DNA of 64,000 nucleotides from Paractinoplanes atraurantiacus (GTDB taxonomy: Bacteria; Actinomycetota; Actinomycetes; Mycobacteriales; Micromonosporaceae). Shown piece after piece: positions 23,855-31,767 of this stretch; position 1 is the stretch's first letter; each line of letters opens with the position of its first letter. The position numbers and the translations under genes were made by a program. Below the pieces are notes generated by a model, which had not been told where the DNA came from, made no database searches, and saw nothing but the letters and a program-made list of their open reading frames with translations. The DNA is taken from NCBI RefSeq assembly GCF_900215205.1, contig NZ_OBDY01000003.1, positions 449,842-513,841 on the forward strand, given 5' to 3'.

Positions 23855-25380
23855 GTGGCCTGTTGGTCGCCGGCACCACCTCGGACGCCGGCAAGAGCAT
23901 CCTCACCGCCGGCATCTGCCGCTGGCTGCACCGCCGCGGGGTCAAGGTCGCCCCGTTCAAGGCACAGAACATGTCGAACAACTCGGTCGTGGTCGTCGGC
24001 CCCGACGGCCGCGGCGGCGAGATCGGCCGGGCCCAGGCCATGCAGGCCGCCGCCTGCGGCATCGAGCCCGACCTGCGCTTCAACCCCGTCCTGCTCAAGC
24101 CCGGCAGCGACGTCTCGAGCCAGGTCGTTCTGCTCGGCGAGGCGATCGACACGGTCACCGCCGGCAACTACCGGGCCATGAAGCCGCGCCTGGCCGAGAC
24201 CGCGCACGCCGCCCTGGCCGAGCTGCGCGCCGAATATGACGCCGTCATCTGCGAGGGCGCCGGCAGCCCGTCCGAGATCAACCTGCGGGACGGCGACTTC
24301 GTCAACATGGGCCTGGCCCGGCGGGCCGGTCTGCCCGCGATCGTCGTCGGCGACATCGACCGCGGCGGGGTCTTCGCCGCTCTCTTCGGCACGGTCGCGC
24401 TGCTCGACCCGGCCGACCAGGAGCTCGTGGCCGGCTTCGTGATCAACAAGTTCCGGGGCGACCAGGGCATTCTCGCGCCGGGCCTCGACATGATCACTTC
24501 GGCCACCGGGCGGCCCGTGCTCGGCGTGCTGCCGTTCCACCTCGACGTGTGGCTCGACGGCGAGGACTCCCTCGCCTACGGGCAGGTGCTCGGGCGGCCG
24601 GCCGCGCCGCACGGTTCGGAGTGGCTCCGGGTCGCGGTCGTGCGCCTGCCGCGCGTCTCCAACGCCACCGATGCCGAGGCGCTGGCGGCCGAGCCCGGCG
24701 TCCGCGTGCGGATGACCGTCGAGCCGGCCGAGATCGCCGACGCCGACCTGGTGGTGCTGCCCGGCTCGAAGGCCACCGTGAGTGATCTGGCCTGGCTGCG
24801 CGAGACGGGTCTGGCCGAGGCGGTGCTCGCTCACGCGTACGCCGGAAAGCCTTTGCTCGGTATTTGCGGCGGTTTCCAGATGCTCTCCCGCACGATCCAC
24901 GACGAGGTCGAGAGCGGCCGTGGCAGCGTACGAGGCCTCGGTCTTCTGCCTCTGGAAATCACCTTCGGCCCCCGCAAGATCCTCGCCCAGTCCCGTGGCC
25001 AGGGGTTCGGCGCGCCCGTCGCCGGTTACGAGATCCACCACGGCTTCGTCTCGAGTCAAGAGCCGATCAAACCCTTGCTTGTGTACGCCGATGAGCGCAC
25101 CGAAGGCGCCGCGGCCGGCAACGTCTTCGGCACGCACTGGCACGGCGCGTTCGAGTCCGACGAGTTCCGCCGCCGCTTCCTCACCGAGGCCGCGCGCCTG
25201 GCCGGCCGGCGTGGCTTCACCGTCGCGCCCGGCACCCGTTTCGCCGGCCTGCGTGAGCGCTCCCTCGACGTCCTCGGCGACCTGGTCGAACAACACCTGG
25301 ACACCGATGCCCTGTGGCGGCTGATCGAGCAGGGGCCGCCCGGTGGACTTCCTTTCATTCCGCCCGGAGCACCTGGCTAA
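23851..25380 (+). CDS. cobQ: Cobyric acid synthase CobQ
   Basis: This glutamine-dependent amidase amidates four carboxyl groups of adenosylcobyrinic acid a,c-diamide. The 509-aa length is standard. The dethiobiotin-synthetase-like domain starts [13 protein letters not shown] with KAQNMSNNS near 40-50. The type I glutaminase domain has the nucleophile cysteine in [13 protein letters not shown] and the histidine in GYEIHHG and [10 protein letters not shown]. It is coupled to cobD through an ATGA overlap. It supplies the substrate for CobD, so the two genes encode consecutive steps. Confidence 0.97.
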   Translation: MSGLLVAGTTSDAGKSILTAGICRWLHRRGVKVAPFKAQNMSNNSVVVVGPDGRGGEIGRAQAMQAAACGIEPDLRFNPVLLKPGSDVSSQVVLLGEAIDTVTAGNYRAMKPRLAETAHAALAELRAEYDAVICEGAGSPSEINLRDGDFVNMGLARRAGLPAIVVGDIDRGGVFAALFGTVALLDPADQELVAGFVINKFRGDQGILAPGLDMITSATGRPVLGVLPFHLDVWLDGEDSLAYGQVLGRPAAPHGSEWLRVAVVRLPRVSNATDAEALAAEPGVRVRMTVEPAEIADADLVVLPGSKATVSDLAWLRETGLAEAVLAHAYAGKPLLGICGGFQMLSRTIHDEVESGRGSVRGLGLLPLEITFGPRKILAQSRGQGFGAPVAGYEIHHGFVSSQEPIKPLLVYADERTEGAAAGNVFGTHWHGAFESDEFRRRFLTEAARLAGRRGFTVAPGTRFAGLRERSLDVLGDLVEQHLDTDALWRLIEQGPPGGLPFIPPGAPG

Positions 25381-25450
25381 AGGTTGCGCTCCGGAAGTAC
25401 CTTGAGCCTGGCGTGTTCAGGCCCGGAGCTCAGGACGGGGTGTGGGATCG

Positions 25451-26518
25451 ATGACGACCGACGAGGAGAACCGCCCGGTACGCCGGCGGGTCACGCTGAC
25501 CGGCATCAGCTCGCGGGCCTGGGAACATCCGGCCGACCGGGGCGCGCTGACCGCCCTGCGCGAGCTGCGCGGCTTCGACGACGTGGTCAAGGCGTTCTTC
25601 GGCATGTGGAACGAGCGCGGTTTCCGCCTGCAGTTCCTGGCCGGCGCCATCCGGGTCGACCACCGGCAGTACCCGCGTGTCTACCAGCGATTCACCGAGG
25701 CCGCGCAGACCCTCGACGTGGTCGAGCTGCCCGAGCTGTACGTCTCGCAGGACCCGATCATCAACGGCTCGGCCATCGGCCTCGACAAGCCGTTCATCGT
25801 GATCACCACGGCCGCCGTGGAGCGGCTCGACGACGACGAGCTGCGGGCCATGCTCGGCCACGAGATCGGCCACGTGCGCAGCGGCCACGCCGTCTACAAG
25901 ACGATCATGATGATCCTGACCCGCTGGGCGGCCAGCCTGAGCTGGCTGCCGGTCGGCGCGATCGCGCTGCGGGCCATCATCGCCGCGATGTTCGAGTGGT
26001 GGCGCAAGGCCGAGCTGTCGGCCGACCGGGCCGGCCTGCTCGCCGGCCAGGACCCGGCCGCCTCGCTGCGCCTGCTGATGAAACTGGCCGGCGGCGGCGA
26101 CCTCTCCCAGATCGACACGGCCGCCTTCCTCGAGCAGGCCGCCGAGTACGAGAGTGGCGGCGACCTGCGCGACAGCATCCACAAGATCGGCATGACCACG
26201 TGGAGCACCCACCCGGTGCCCGTCGCCCGGGCCGCCGAGCTGCGCAAATGGATCGACTCGGGGGCGTACGCGCAGATTCTGGGCGGCGACTACCCGCGCC
26301 GCGACTCCGACGGCGACGCCTCGGTCTCCGACGACGTCAAGGCCGCCGCGCAGTCGTACCGCGACACCTTCAACAACTCGCAGGACCCGCTGGTCGGCCT
26401 GCTCCGCAAGCTCGGCGACGGCGCCGGCGACCTGGCCGGCTCGGCCGTCCGGGGCGCCCGCAACTGGGCCAGCGACGCGTCCCGGCGTGGCCGGGGCAAC
26501 GGCGACGGCGAGGCCTGA
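25451..26518 (+). CDS. M48-family membrane zinc metallopeptidase
   Basis: This 355-aa peptidase is related to HtpX/Ste24. The zinc motif HEIGH is at 137-141, and the third ligand is probably Glu in KAELSADRAG near 190. A hydrophobic stretch (MMILTRWAASLSWLPVGAIALRAII) separates them, but the classical four HtpX membrane spans are not all present. The C-terminal third is charged and likely soluble. Alternative start GTG 25442 adds three residues. A leaderless or weak-RBS start is likely. Substrates are unknown; the family often handles membrane protein quality. Confidence 0.88.
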   Translation: MTTDEENRPVRRRVTLTGISSRAWEHPADRGALTALRELRGFDDVVKAFFGMWNERGFRLQFLAGAIRVDHRQYPRVYQRFTEAAQTLDVVELPELYVSQDPIINGSAIGLDKPFIVITTAAVERLDDDELRAMLGHEIGHVRSGHAVYKTIMMILTRWAASLSWLPVGAIALRAIIAAMFEWWRKAELSADRAGLLAGQDPAASLRLLMKLAGGGDLSQIDTAAFLEQAAEYESGGDLRDSIHKIGMTTWSTHPVPVARAAELRKWIDSGAYAQILGGDYPRRDSDGDASVSDDVKAAAQSYRDTFNNSQDPLVGLLRKLGDGAGDLAGSAVRGARNWASDASRRGRGNGDGEA

Positions 26519-26535
26519 CTTTCCGTCACACCCAG

Positions 26536-26702
26536 AAGGGTCTGTCCTGCCGGTCACGCGGGGCTGCGACGTGGTTCAGGTGGCGCCTGACGGCGGCCGC
26601 AGAACGACCACATACAAACCCGGTATGCGGCCGCCCTGCGGCCGACGCCAGCCACCACCTGAACCGCGTCTCGCTCCCACGTGACCGGCAGGACAGACCC
26701 TT
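26536..26702. repeat. 167-bp imperfect palindromic element
   Basis: The outer 23 bases of each arm are identical when one is reverse-complemented, starting AAGGGTCTGTCCTGCC at 26536. The similarity continues inward, with about ten mismatches, over roughly 67 bases per arm (26536-26602 and 26636-26702), and 33 bases lie in the middle. Both strands would read similar spurious peptides for this reason. It fills the gap between the M48 and M20 genes. It resembles a MITE or REP-type extragenic palindrome. The right end overlaps the TAGGAT hexamer that could be the -10 of the M20 gene. Confidence 0.8.
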
Positions 26703-26717
26703 AGGATCGGGGTCATG
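26702..26717 (+). promoter_or_regulatory. Leaderless-type -10 before the M20 peptidase, overlapping the palindrome end
   Basis: TAGGAT at 26702-26707 fits TANNNT and is 7 bases before ATG 26715. Its first base is the last base of the palindromic element. No ribosome-binding site is evident. Confidence 0.42.
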
Positions 26718-28067
26718 AGTTTGAGTGAAACCGATCTGCGCGCCGCGGTCGCGCGGGAGCTGCCCGGGGTCCGTGCCGACCTGGAGCGGCTGATCCGCAT
26801 TCCCGGCATCGCCTTCGAGGGCTTCGACCACTCCCACGTGGAGCGGTCGGCCGAGGCCGTCGCCGAGCTGCTGCGCGGCGTGGGCCTCGAGACGCAGATC
26901 GTGCGGCACGGCGGCCAGCCCGCCGTGATCGGCCGCAAGGTGGCGCCGGCGGGCGCGCCGACCGTGCTGCTCTACGCGCACCACGACGTGCAGCCGGTCG
27001 GCGACCTCGACAAGTGGACGAGTGACCCGTTCGAGCCGCAGGAGCGCGACGGCCGCCTCTACGGCCGCGGCGCCGCCGACGACAAGGCCGGCGTGATGGC
27101 ACACATCGCCGCGCTGCGCGCCTTCGGCGACCAGCTCCCGGTCGGCGTCGTGGTGTTCGTCGAGGGCGAGGAGGAGTACGGGTCGGATTCGCTCGACGCG
27201 ATCATCCAGGCCCACCTCGAGGAGCTGCGCTCCGACGTCATCGTGATCGCCGACTCCGGCAACTGGGACATCGGCGAGCCCGCCCTGACCACCTCCCTGC
27301 GCGGCCTGGTCAACCTGTTCGCCGAGGTCAAGGTGCTGCGCAGCGCCGTGCACAGCGGCATGTACGGCGGTCCCGTGCCGGACGCGCTGATCACGCTGTC
27401 CCGCCTGATCACGAGCCTGCACGACGAGCACGGCGAGGTGGCCGTCGACGGCCTGGTCGGCCGAGAGGGCGCGCCGGTCGACTACCCGGAGGACCGCTTC
27501 CGCCACGAGGCCGGCGCTCTTGACGGGCTCCAGCTCATCGGCAAGGGCACCATCACCGACCGCCTGTGGACCAAGCCGGCCATCTCCGTGCTCGGCATCG
27601 ACGCGCCCCGCACGCTCGAGGCGGCCAACGCCCTGCAGCCCACGGCCAAGGCCAAGATCGGCGTACGGCTGGCCCCGGGCGACGACCCCGAGTCGGCGTA
27701 CGAGGCGGTCAAGGCCCACCTGGAGAAAAACGTGCCGTGGGGCGCGCAGGTCGAGGTCACCCTGGAGAGCCTCGGCTCGCCCTGCGTGATCGACGCGACC
27801 GGCCCGGCCTACGACGCGGCCCGCGCCGCCTTCACCTCGGCCTGGGACGGCACCTCGCCGGTCGACATCGGCGTGGGCGGCTCGATCCCGTTCATCGCCA
27901 CCTTCCAGGAGCTGTTCCCGCAGGCCGCGGTCCTGGTCACCGGGGTCGAAGACCCGTATGCGGGTGCGCACGGCCCCGACGAGAGCCTGCACCTCGGCGA
28001 GTTCGAGCGGGTCTGCGTCGCCGAGGCCCTGCTGCTGAAGAACGTGGCGGACACCTTGTCGAAGTAG
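26715..28067 (+). CDS. M20-family dipeptidase/carboxypeptidase
   Basis: This 450-aa cytoplasmic di-zinc peptidase has the first metal ligand set LLYAHHDVQPVG near 88-99 and the second RGAADDKAG near 118-126. The catalytic Glu pair is in VEGEEEYGS, and a C-terminal His is in AGAHGPDESLHLGEF. The lid/dimerisation domain lies between about 200 and 320. It resembles the M20 dipeptidases annotated in many actinobacteria, with unspecific peptide substrates. The start ATG 26715 lies 13 bases after the palindrome. It is followed after 11 bases by the FAD monooxygenase gene, so the two may be co-transcribed. Confidence 0.93.
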   Translation: MSLSETDLRAAVARELPGVRADLERLIRIPGIAFEGFDHSHVERSAEAVAELLRGVGLETQIVRHGGQPAVIGRKVAPAGAPTVLLYAHHDVQPVGDLDKWTSDPFEPQERDGRLYGRGAADDKAGVMAHIAALRAFGDQLPVGVVVFVEGEEEYGSDSLDAIIQAHLEELRSDVIVIADSGNWDIGEPALTTSLRGLVNLFAEVKVLRSAVHSGMYGGPVPDALITLSRLITSLHDEHGEVAVDGLVGREGAPVDYPEDRFRHEAGALDGLQLIGKGTITDRLWTKPAISVLGIDAPRTLEAANALQPTAKAKIGVRLAPGDDPESAYEAVKAHLEKNVPWGAQVEVTLESLGSPCVIDATGPAYDAARAAFTSAWDGTSPVDIGVGGSIPFIATFQELFPQAAVLVTGVEDPYAGAHGPDESLHLGEFERVCVAEALLLKNVADTLSK

Positions 28068-28078
28068 AGGAGCGGCCG

Positions 28079-29560
28079 ATGGCCGAGCTGACGTGTGACG
28101 TGCTGGTGGCGGGCGCCGGTCCGACCGGGCTGATGCTCGCCAACTGGCTGGTCAAACTCGGGGTCGACGTGATCGTCGCCGACGGCAAGGAGGGGCCCAC
28201 CCGCGAGTCACGGGCCCTCGTCGTGCAGGCGCGCAGTCTCGAGATCTACGACCAGCTCGGCCTCGGCGACCTCGTGCTCCATGCCGCCCACCGGGCCGAC
28301 GCGCTGGCGCCCGGTTTCAACGACCGCGCGTTCGGGCGGATCCCGATCGGCCCTCTCGGTGGCGATCTCACCCCGTACCCCTCAATAGAGGTCTTGGAGC
28401 AGAGCCGTAACGAGGAGATCCTCTACGAGAATCTCCAGAAGATCGGCGGCCGGGTCCATTGGGAGACCGCGGTGACGGCGGTGACGCAGACCGACGAGGG
28501 CGTGGTGGCCAAGGTCGGCAACGACACGGTCCGGGCCCGGTTCTGCGTGGGCTGCGACGGGGCCAATTCGGTCGTACGCAAGGCGCGCCGCATTCCGTTC
28601 GAGGGCGTGACCAACCCGCACAGGTTCTTCGTCCTCGACGCGGCGGCGACCGGCGGCATGGTGGAGAACGCCATCAACGTGCGCCCCGGCAGCTCCGACT
28701 TCCTGATCGGCTTCCCGATGCGCGGCCGCGGCAACTGGCGCCTGATCGGGCTGGTCGGCGACGACGACAAGTTCTCCGAGGAGGACGCGCGCCCGCTTCT
28801 GCGCCGATTCGCGGTGACATATGGCGAGGCGCGCTGGTTCGCGACGTACAAGGTGCATCACCGGGTCGCGGCGGCCTTCCGCGACGGGCCGTTCTTCCTG
28901 GCCGGCGACGCGGCCCACGTCCACTCGCCGGTCGGCGGGCAGGGCATGAACACGGGCCTGCAGGACGCGCACAACCTCGCCTTCAAACTGGCCGACGTGG
29001 TGCACGGCCGCCGCAAGGACGCGTGGCTCGACCGCTACGAGGCCGAGCGCCGCCCGGTGGCACAGACGCTGGTCGCCACCACCGACCGGCTCTTCGGGGC
29101 GGTGACCTCCCAGCGTCCGTTCTTCCGCGCCCTGCGGGCGCTGGTGGTGCCGCTGCTGGCGCCATTGGGCGTGCGGTTTCTGCCGCGCGCCAAGGGCGGC
29201 TCGCGCCTGTTCCAATACGTGTCCCAGATCCGCATCCACTACTGGATGACGGCCCGGGCCCAGGCGGCGTCGGGCGGCCGGCGCGATCCGGTGGTCGGCC
29301 GGCGGCTGCCCTGGACGGGCGGCAACTTCGACGTGCTGCGCGACCTGACGTGGCAGATCCACGCGTACGGGGACGTGACCTCGGGCGTTCCCGACCTCGG
29401 CGTGCCCGTGCACGTCTTCGCCGCGGCGCCCGGCACGGGCCTGCTTCCGGGGCGGCTCTACCTCGTACGCCCCGACGGATTCGTGGCCGCCGAGGCCTCT
29501 CCCGGCGACGCCGCCGACACGTTCTCACCCTTGCTACCGGTGCTTCGTCACAACGAGTGA
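28079..29560 (+). CDS. FAD-dependent aromatic-hydroxylase-type monooxygenase
   Basis: This 493-aa flavoprotein of the PHBH/PheA class has Rossmann motif LVAGAGPTGLMLA at about 9-21, the DG motif VGCDGANSVVRKA near 160, and GD motif FLAGDAAHVHSPVGGQGMN near 278. A thioredoxin-like C-terminal tail is suggested by VFAAAPGTGLLPGRLYLVRPDGFVA. Family members hydroxylate phenols or tailor polyketides. The substrate cannot be judged. ATG 28079 follows GAGGAGC at 28067-28073. The gene is next to an M20 peptidase with no obvious pathway link. Confidence 0.9.
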   Translation: MAELTCDVLVAGAGPTGLMLANWLVKLGVDVIVADGKEGPTRESRALVVQARSLEIYDQLGLGDLVLHAAHRADALAPGFNDRAFGRIPIGPLGGDLTPYPSIEVLEQSRNEEILYENLQKIGGRVHWETAVTAVTQTDEGVVAKVGNDTVRARFCVGCDGANSVVRKARRIPFEGVTNPHRFFVLDAAATGGMVENAINVRPGSSDFLIGFPMRGRGNWRLIGLVGDDDKFSEEDARPLLRRFAVTYGEARWFATYKVHHRVAAAFRDGPFFLAGDAAHVHSPVGGQGMNTGLQDAHNLAFKLADVVHGRRKDAWLDRYEAERRPVAQTLVATTDRLFGAVTSQRPFFRALRALVVPLLAPLGVRFLPRAKGGSRLFQYVSQIRIHYWMTARAQAASGGRRDPVVGRRLPWTGGNFDVLRDLTWQIHAYGDVTSGVPDLGVPVHVFAAAPGTGLLPGRLYLVRPDGFVAAEASPGDAADTFSPLLPVLRHNE

Positions 29561-29588
29561 ACTGGTGCGCAAGCGCGTAGCGTCCTGT

Positions 29589-29611
29589 TAGGATATCGAA
29601 CATGCGTTCGA
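29589..29611 (+). promoter_or_regulatory. LexA/SOS box overlapping a leaderless start
   Basis: TCGAACATGCGTTCGA at 29596-29611 has perfect TCGAAC and GTTCGA arms around four bases, the mycobacterial SOS-box consensus. It covers the ATG at 29602. TAGGAT at 29589-29594 fits a -10 and lies 7 bases before the ATG, so LexA would sit on the transcription start. The -35 region is weak. Confidence 0.75.
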
Positions 29612-29895
29612 ACGATTCAGCCTCACTCGTGCCGGTGGTGCGGTCGTTGCCGGTCGGGCCGCGCCACGCCATCGACCGGCTCCGCTCCCGCGAGCGCCTC
29701 GAGTCCATCGCCCGCCTCCGCGCCGCCGTCCACGCGATGACCTCGGTCGACGTCGCCGACTGGGACGATTCCGCCCTCACCGACCACCTGGAAGACCTCT
29801 CGGCCACCCTGGTCGCCCTTGACGCCCAGGTGACCCGCGTGGCCGACCAGGTCCGGGCCCGCGGCTTCCGCATCTCCGAGCCCCGCGCCGCCTGA
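29602..29895 (+). CDS. Small protein of unknown function, probable SOS member
   Basis: This 97-aa protein is soluble, Arg/Ala-rich and probably helical. It has no cysteine, signal peptide or membrane segment. Recognisable stretches are SLPVGPRHAIDRLRSRERLE and a coiled-coil-like C-terminal half (LEDLSATLVALDAQVTRVADQVRARGF). I cannot name a family. Its leaderless ATG is inside a perfect SOS box, so expression should rise upon DNA damage. It is followed after 37 bases by a LigB-type DNA ligase gene on the same strand, which suggests a repair-related role, but this is an inference from context. Confidence 0.75.
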   Translation: MRSNDSASLVPVVRSLPVGPRHAIDRLRSRERLESIARLRAAVHAMTSVDVADWDDSALTDHLEDLSATLVALDAQVTRVADQVRARGFRISEPRAA

Positions 29896-29932
29896 GCAGC
29901 ACCCGAAAAATGTCGGGGGGTCCTGCGAGTAT

Positions 29933-31597
29933 GTGGTGGTGCGATTCCTCGACCTCGCGGCGACCTCAGCGGCCGTCGCGGCGACCTCAGGGCGCAAGGC
30001 CAAGATCGAGCTCCTGGCCGACGCGCTGCGGCGGCTGGAGACCGATGAGATCGCGGCCGGGTCCGCGTTCCTCGCCGGTGAGCTGCGCCAGCGGCAGACC
30101 GGTGTGGGCTATGCGAGCCTGCGCGACCAGCCGCCGCCGGCGACCGAGCCGAGCCTCACCGTCGGCGGCGTCGACGCCGCGATCGCCGAGATCTCGGTGG
30201 TCGCCGGCGCCGGCTCACAGGCCCGGCGGCGCGAGCTGCTCGGTGCCCTCTTCACCGCCGCCACCGCCGACGAGCAGCGCCTGCTCGTCGGGCTCTTCAG
30301 CGGCGAGCTGCGCCAGGGCGCCCAGGCCGGCCTGCTGGCCGACGCGATCGCCAAGGCCTCCGGGGTGCCGCTCACCGCGGTCCGCCGGGCGCTGCTGCTC
30401 TCCGGCGACCTCAAACAGGTGGCCGTCGCCGCGCTGACCGGCGGCGCGCCGGCCCTGGCCGAGATCCACCTGCGCGTCGGCACCCCGCTGACCCCGATGC
30501 TGGCCCAGGCCGCCCCCGACGTCGGCGCCGCCCTGCTGGCCACCGGCACCCCGGCCACTGTCGACGTGAAGCTCGACGGCATCCGCATCCAGGTCCACCG
30601 CTCCGGCGACGACGTGGCCGTCTTCACCCGAAGCCTCGACGACATCACCGCCCGCATGCCCGAGGTGGTCGAGGCCGTCCGCAAGCTCCCCCTGCGCGAG
30701 GCCGTCCTCGACGGCGAGGCCATGGCCCTCGACGAGACAGGCCGCCCCCGCCCCTTCCAGGAGACGTCGAGCCGAGCCGCCACCCGAGGCGCCCGCGCCT
30801 CCGCCCGCCCGTCTTCCGCGCCGGCCTCGGCCTCGTCTTCCGTGCCGGCCCCGTCCTCCGTGCCGGCCTCGGCCCTGGCGCCTGCGCCGGCCTCCTCGCG
30901 TGCGGCTTCGGGGCGGGCGAGCTCCGCTGCGGCGCCGATTGCCCTGACCCCCTACTTCTTCGACCTGCTGCATCTCGACGGCGTAGATCTGCTGGACGAG
31001 CCGGGGCGGGTGCGCTGGGCGGCGCTGGCCGGCGCGCTGCCCCCGGAGCTGATCGTGGGGCGGACGACGGTCGAGACCGAGGAGGAGGCGGCGGCCGCCT
31101 TCGCGGCGGCGATCGCGGCCGGGCAGGAGGGCGTGGTCATCAAGGCGACCGAGGCGCCGTACGACGTGGGCCGCCGTGGCAACGCGTGGGTCAAGGTCAA
31201 GCCGCGGCACACGCTCGACCTGGTCGTCCTCGCGGTCGAGTGGGGGCACGGGCGGCGCCGGGGTTGGCTGTCGAACCTGCATCTGGGCGCGCTCGATCCG
31301 CGTACGGGCGAGTTCGTCATGCTCGGCAAGACGTTCAAGGGGCTGACCGACGAGCTGCTGCGCTGGCAGACCGAGCGTTTCCAGGAGCTGAAGCTCGACG
31401 ACAACGGCTGGGTGGTCCGGGTCCGGCCGGTGCAGGTCGTCGAGATCGCCTTCGACGGTGTGCAGACCTCCCCGCGCTACCCGGGCGGCGTGGCCCTGCG
31501 CTTCGCCCGCGTCCTGCGCTACCGCGACGACAAGTCGGCCACCGAAGCCGACACCATCGACACGGTCCGGGCCATCGGCGGCCACCCGCCGCCGTAA
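29933..31597 (+). CDS. ligB: ATP-dependent DNA ligase LigB with Ala/Ser/Pro insertion
   Basis: This 554-aa ligase matches actinobacterial LigB from end to end. The N-terminal DNA-binding domain has GVGYASLRDQPPPA and GGVDAAIAEI. The nucleotidyl-transferase motif I KLDGIR has the adenylated Lys213. Further motifs are FTRSLDDITARMPEVVEA, LDGEAMALD, EGVVIKA and WVKVKPRHTLDLVVLAVEWG, and the OB domain ends PVQVVEIAFDG. Between strands of the adenylation domain, residues about 280-336 are a low-complexity Ala/Ser/Pro/Arg linker not expected in this enzyme. The start GTG 29933 is the first of three GTG codons. It is probably co-transcribed with the SOS-box ORF. Downstream it converges on the SURF1 gene after 170 bases that hold no gene I can support. 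Confidence 0.93.
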   Translation: MVVRFLDLAATSAAVAATSGRKAKIELLADALRRLETDEIAAGSAFLAGELRQRQTGVGYASLRDQPPPATEPSLTVGGVDAAIAEISVVAGAGSQARRRELLGALFTAATADEQRLLVGLFSGELRQGAQAGLLADAIAKASGVPLTAVRRALLLSGDLKQVAVAALTGGAPALAEIHLRVGTPLTPMLAQAAPDVGAALLATGTPATVDVKLDGIRIQVHRSGDDVAVFTRSLDDITARMPEVVEAVRKLPLREAVLDGEAMALDETGRPRPFQETSSRAATRGARASARPSSAPASASSSVPAPSSVPASALAPAPASSRAASGRASSAAAPIALTPYFFDLLHLDGVDLLDEPGRVRWAALAGALPPELIVGRTTVETEEEAAAAFAAAIAAGQEGVVIKATEAPYDVGRRGNAWVKVKPRHTLDLVVLAVEWGHGRRRGWLSNLHLGALDPRTGEFVMLGKTFKGLTDELLRWQTERFQELKLDDNGWVVRVRPVQVVEIAFDGVQTSPRYPGGVALRFARVLRYRDDKSATEADTIDTVRAIGGHPPP

Positions 31598-31767
31598 GCA
31601 CCGGCCGGAGTCGCCTCGCCTCCGTGGGCGTCGGCCCAAGCGGTCAGCCGCCGCTGTGTGCGACGGCCGGGTGGGGCTTTCCCCTGCGCTCGCTGCCCGA
31701 TCGGGCACTCTCAGCAACGTCCGCCGATGACTTCCTGTACCGGCCGAGGCGGCGCGGTAGCGGACCG

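Noticed and set aside
26526..27992. Long minus-strand frame running through the palindrome and M20 gene
   Set aside because: The palindrome part and the antisense part of M20 are merely open by composition; the plus-strand M20 gene is clear.
31598..31767. Possible gene or repeat in the LigB/SURF1 gap
   Set aside because: It holds a GCCCGATCGGGC palindrome and short open frames only; no start, motif or match to the dispersed repeats.
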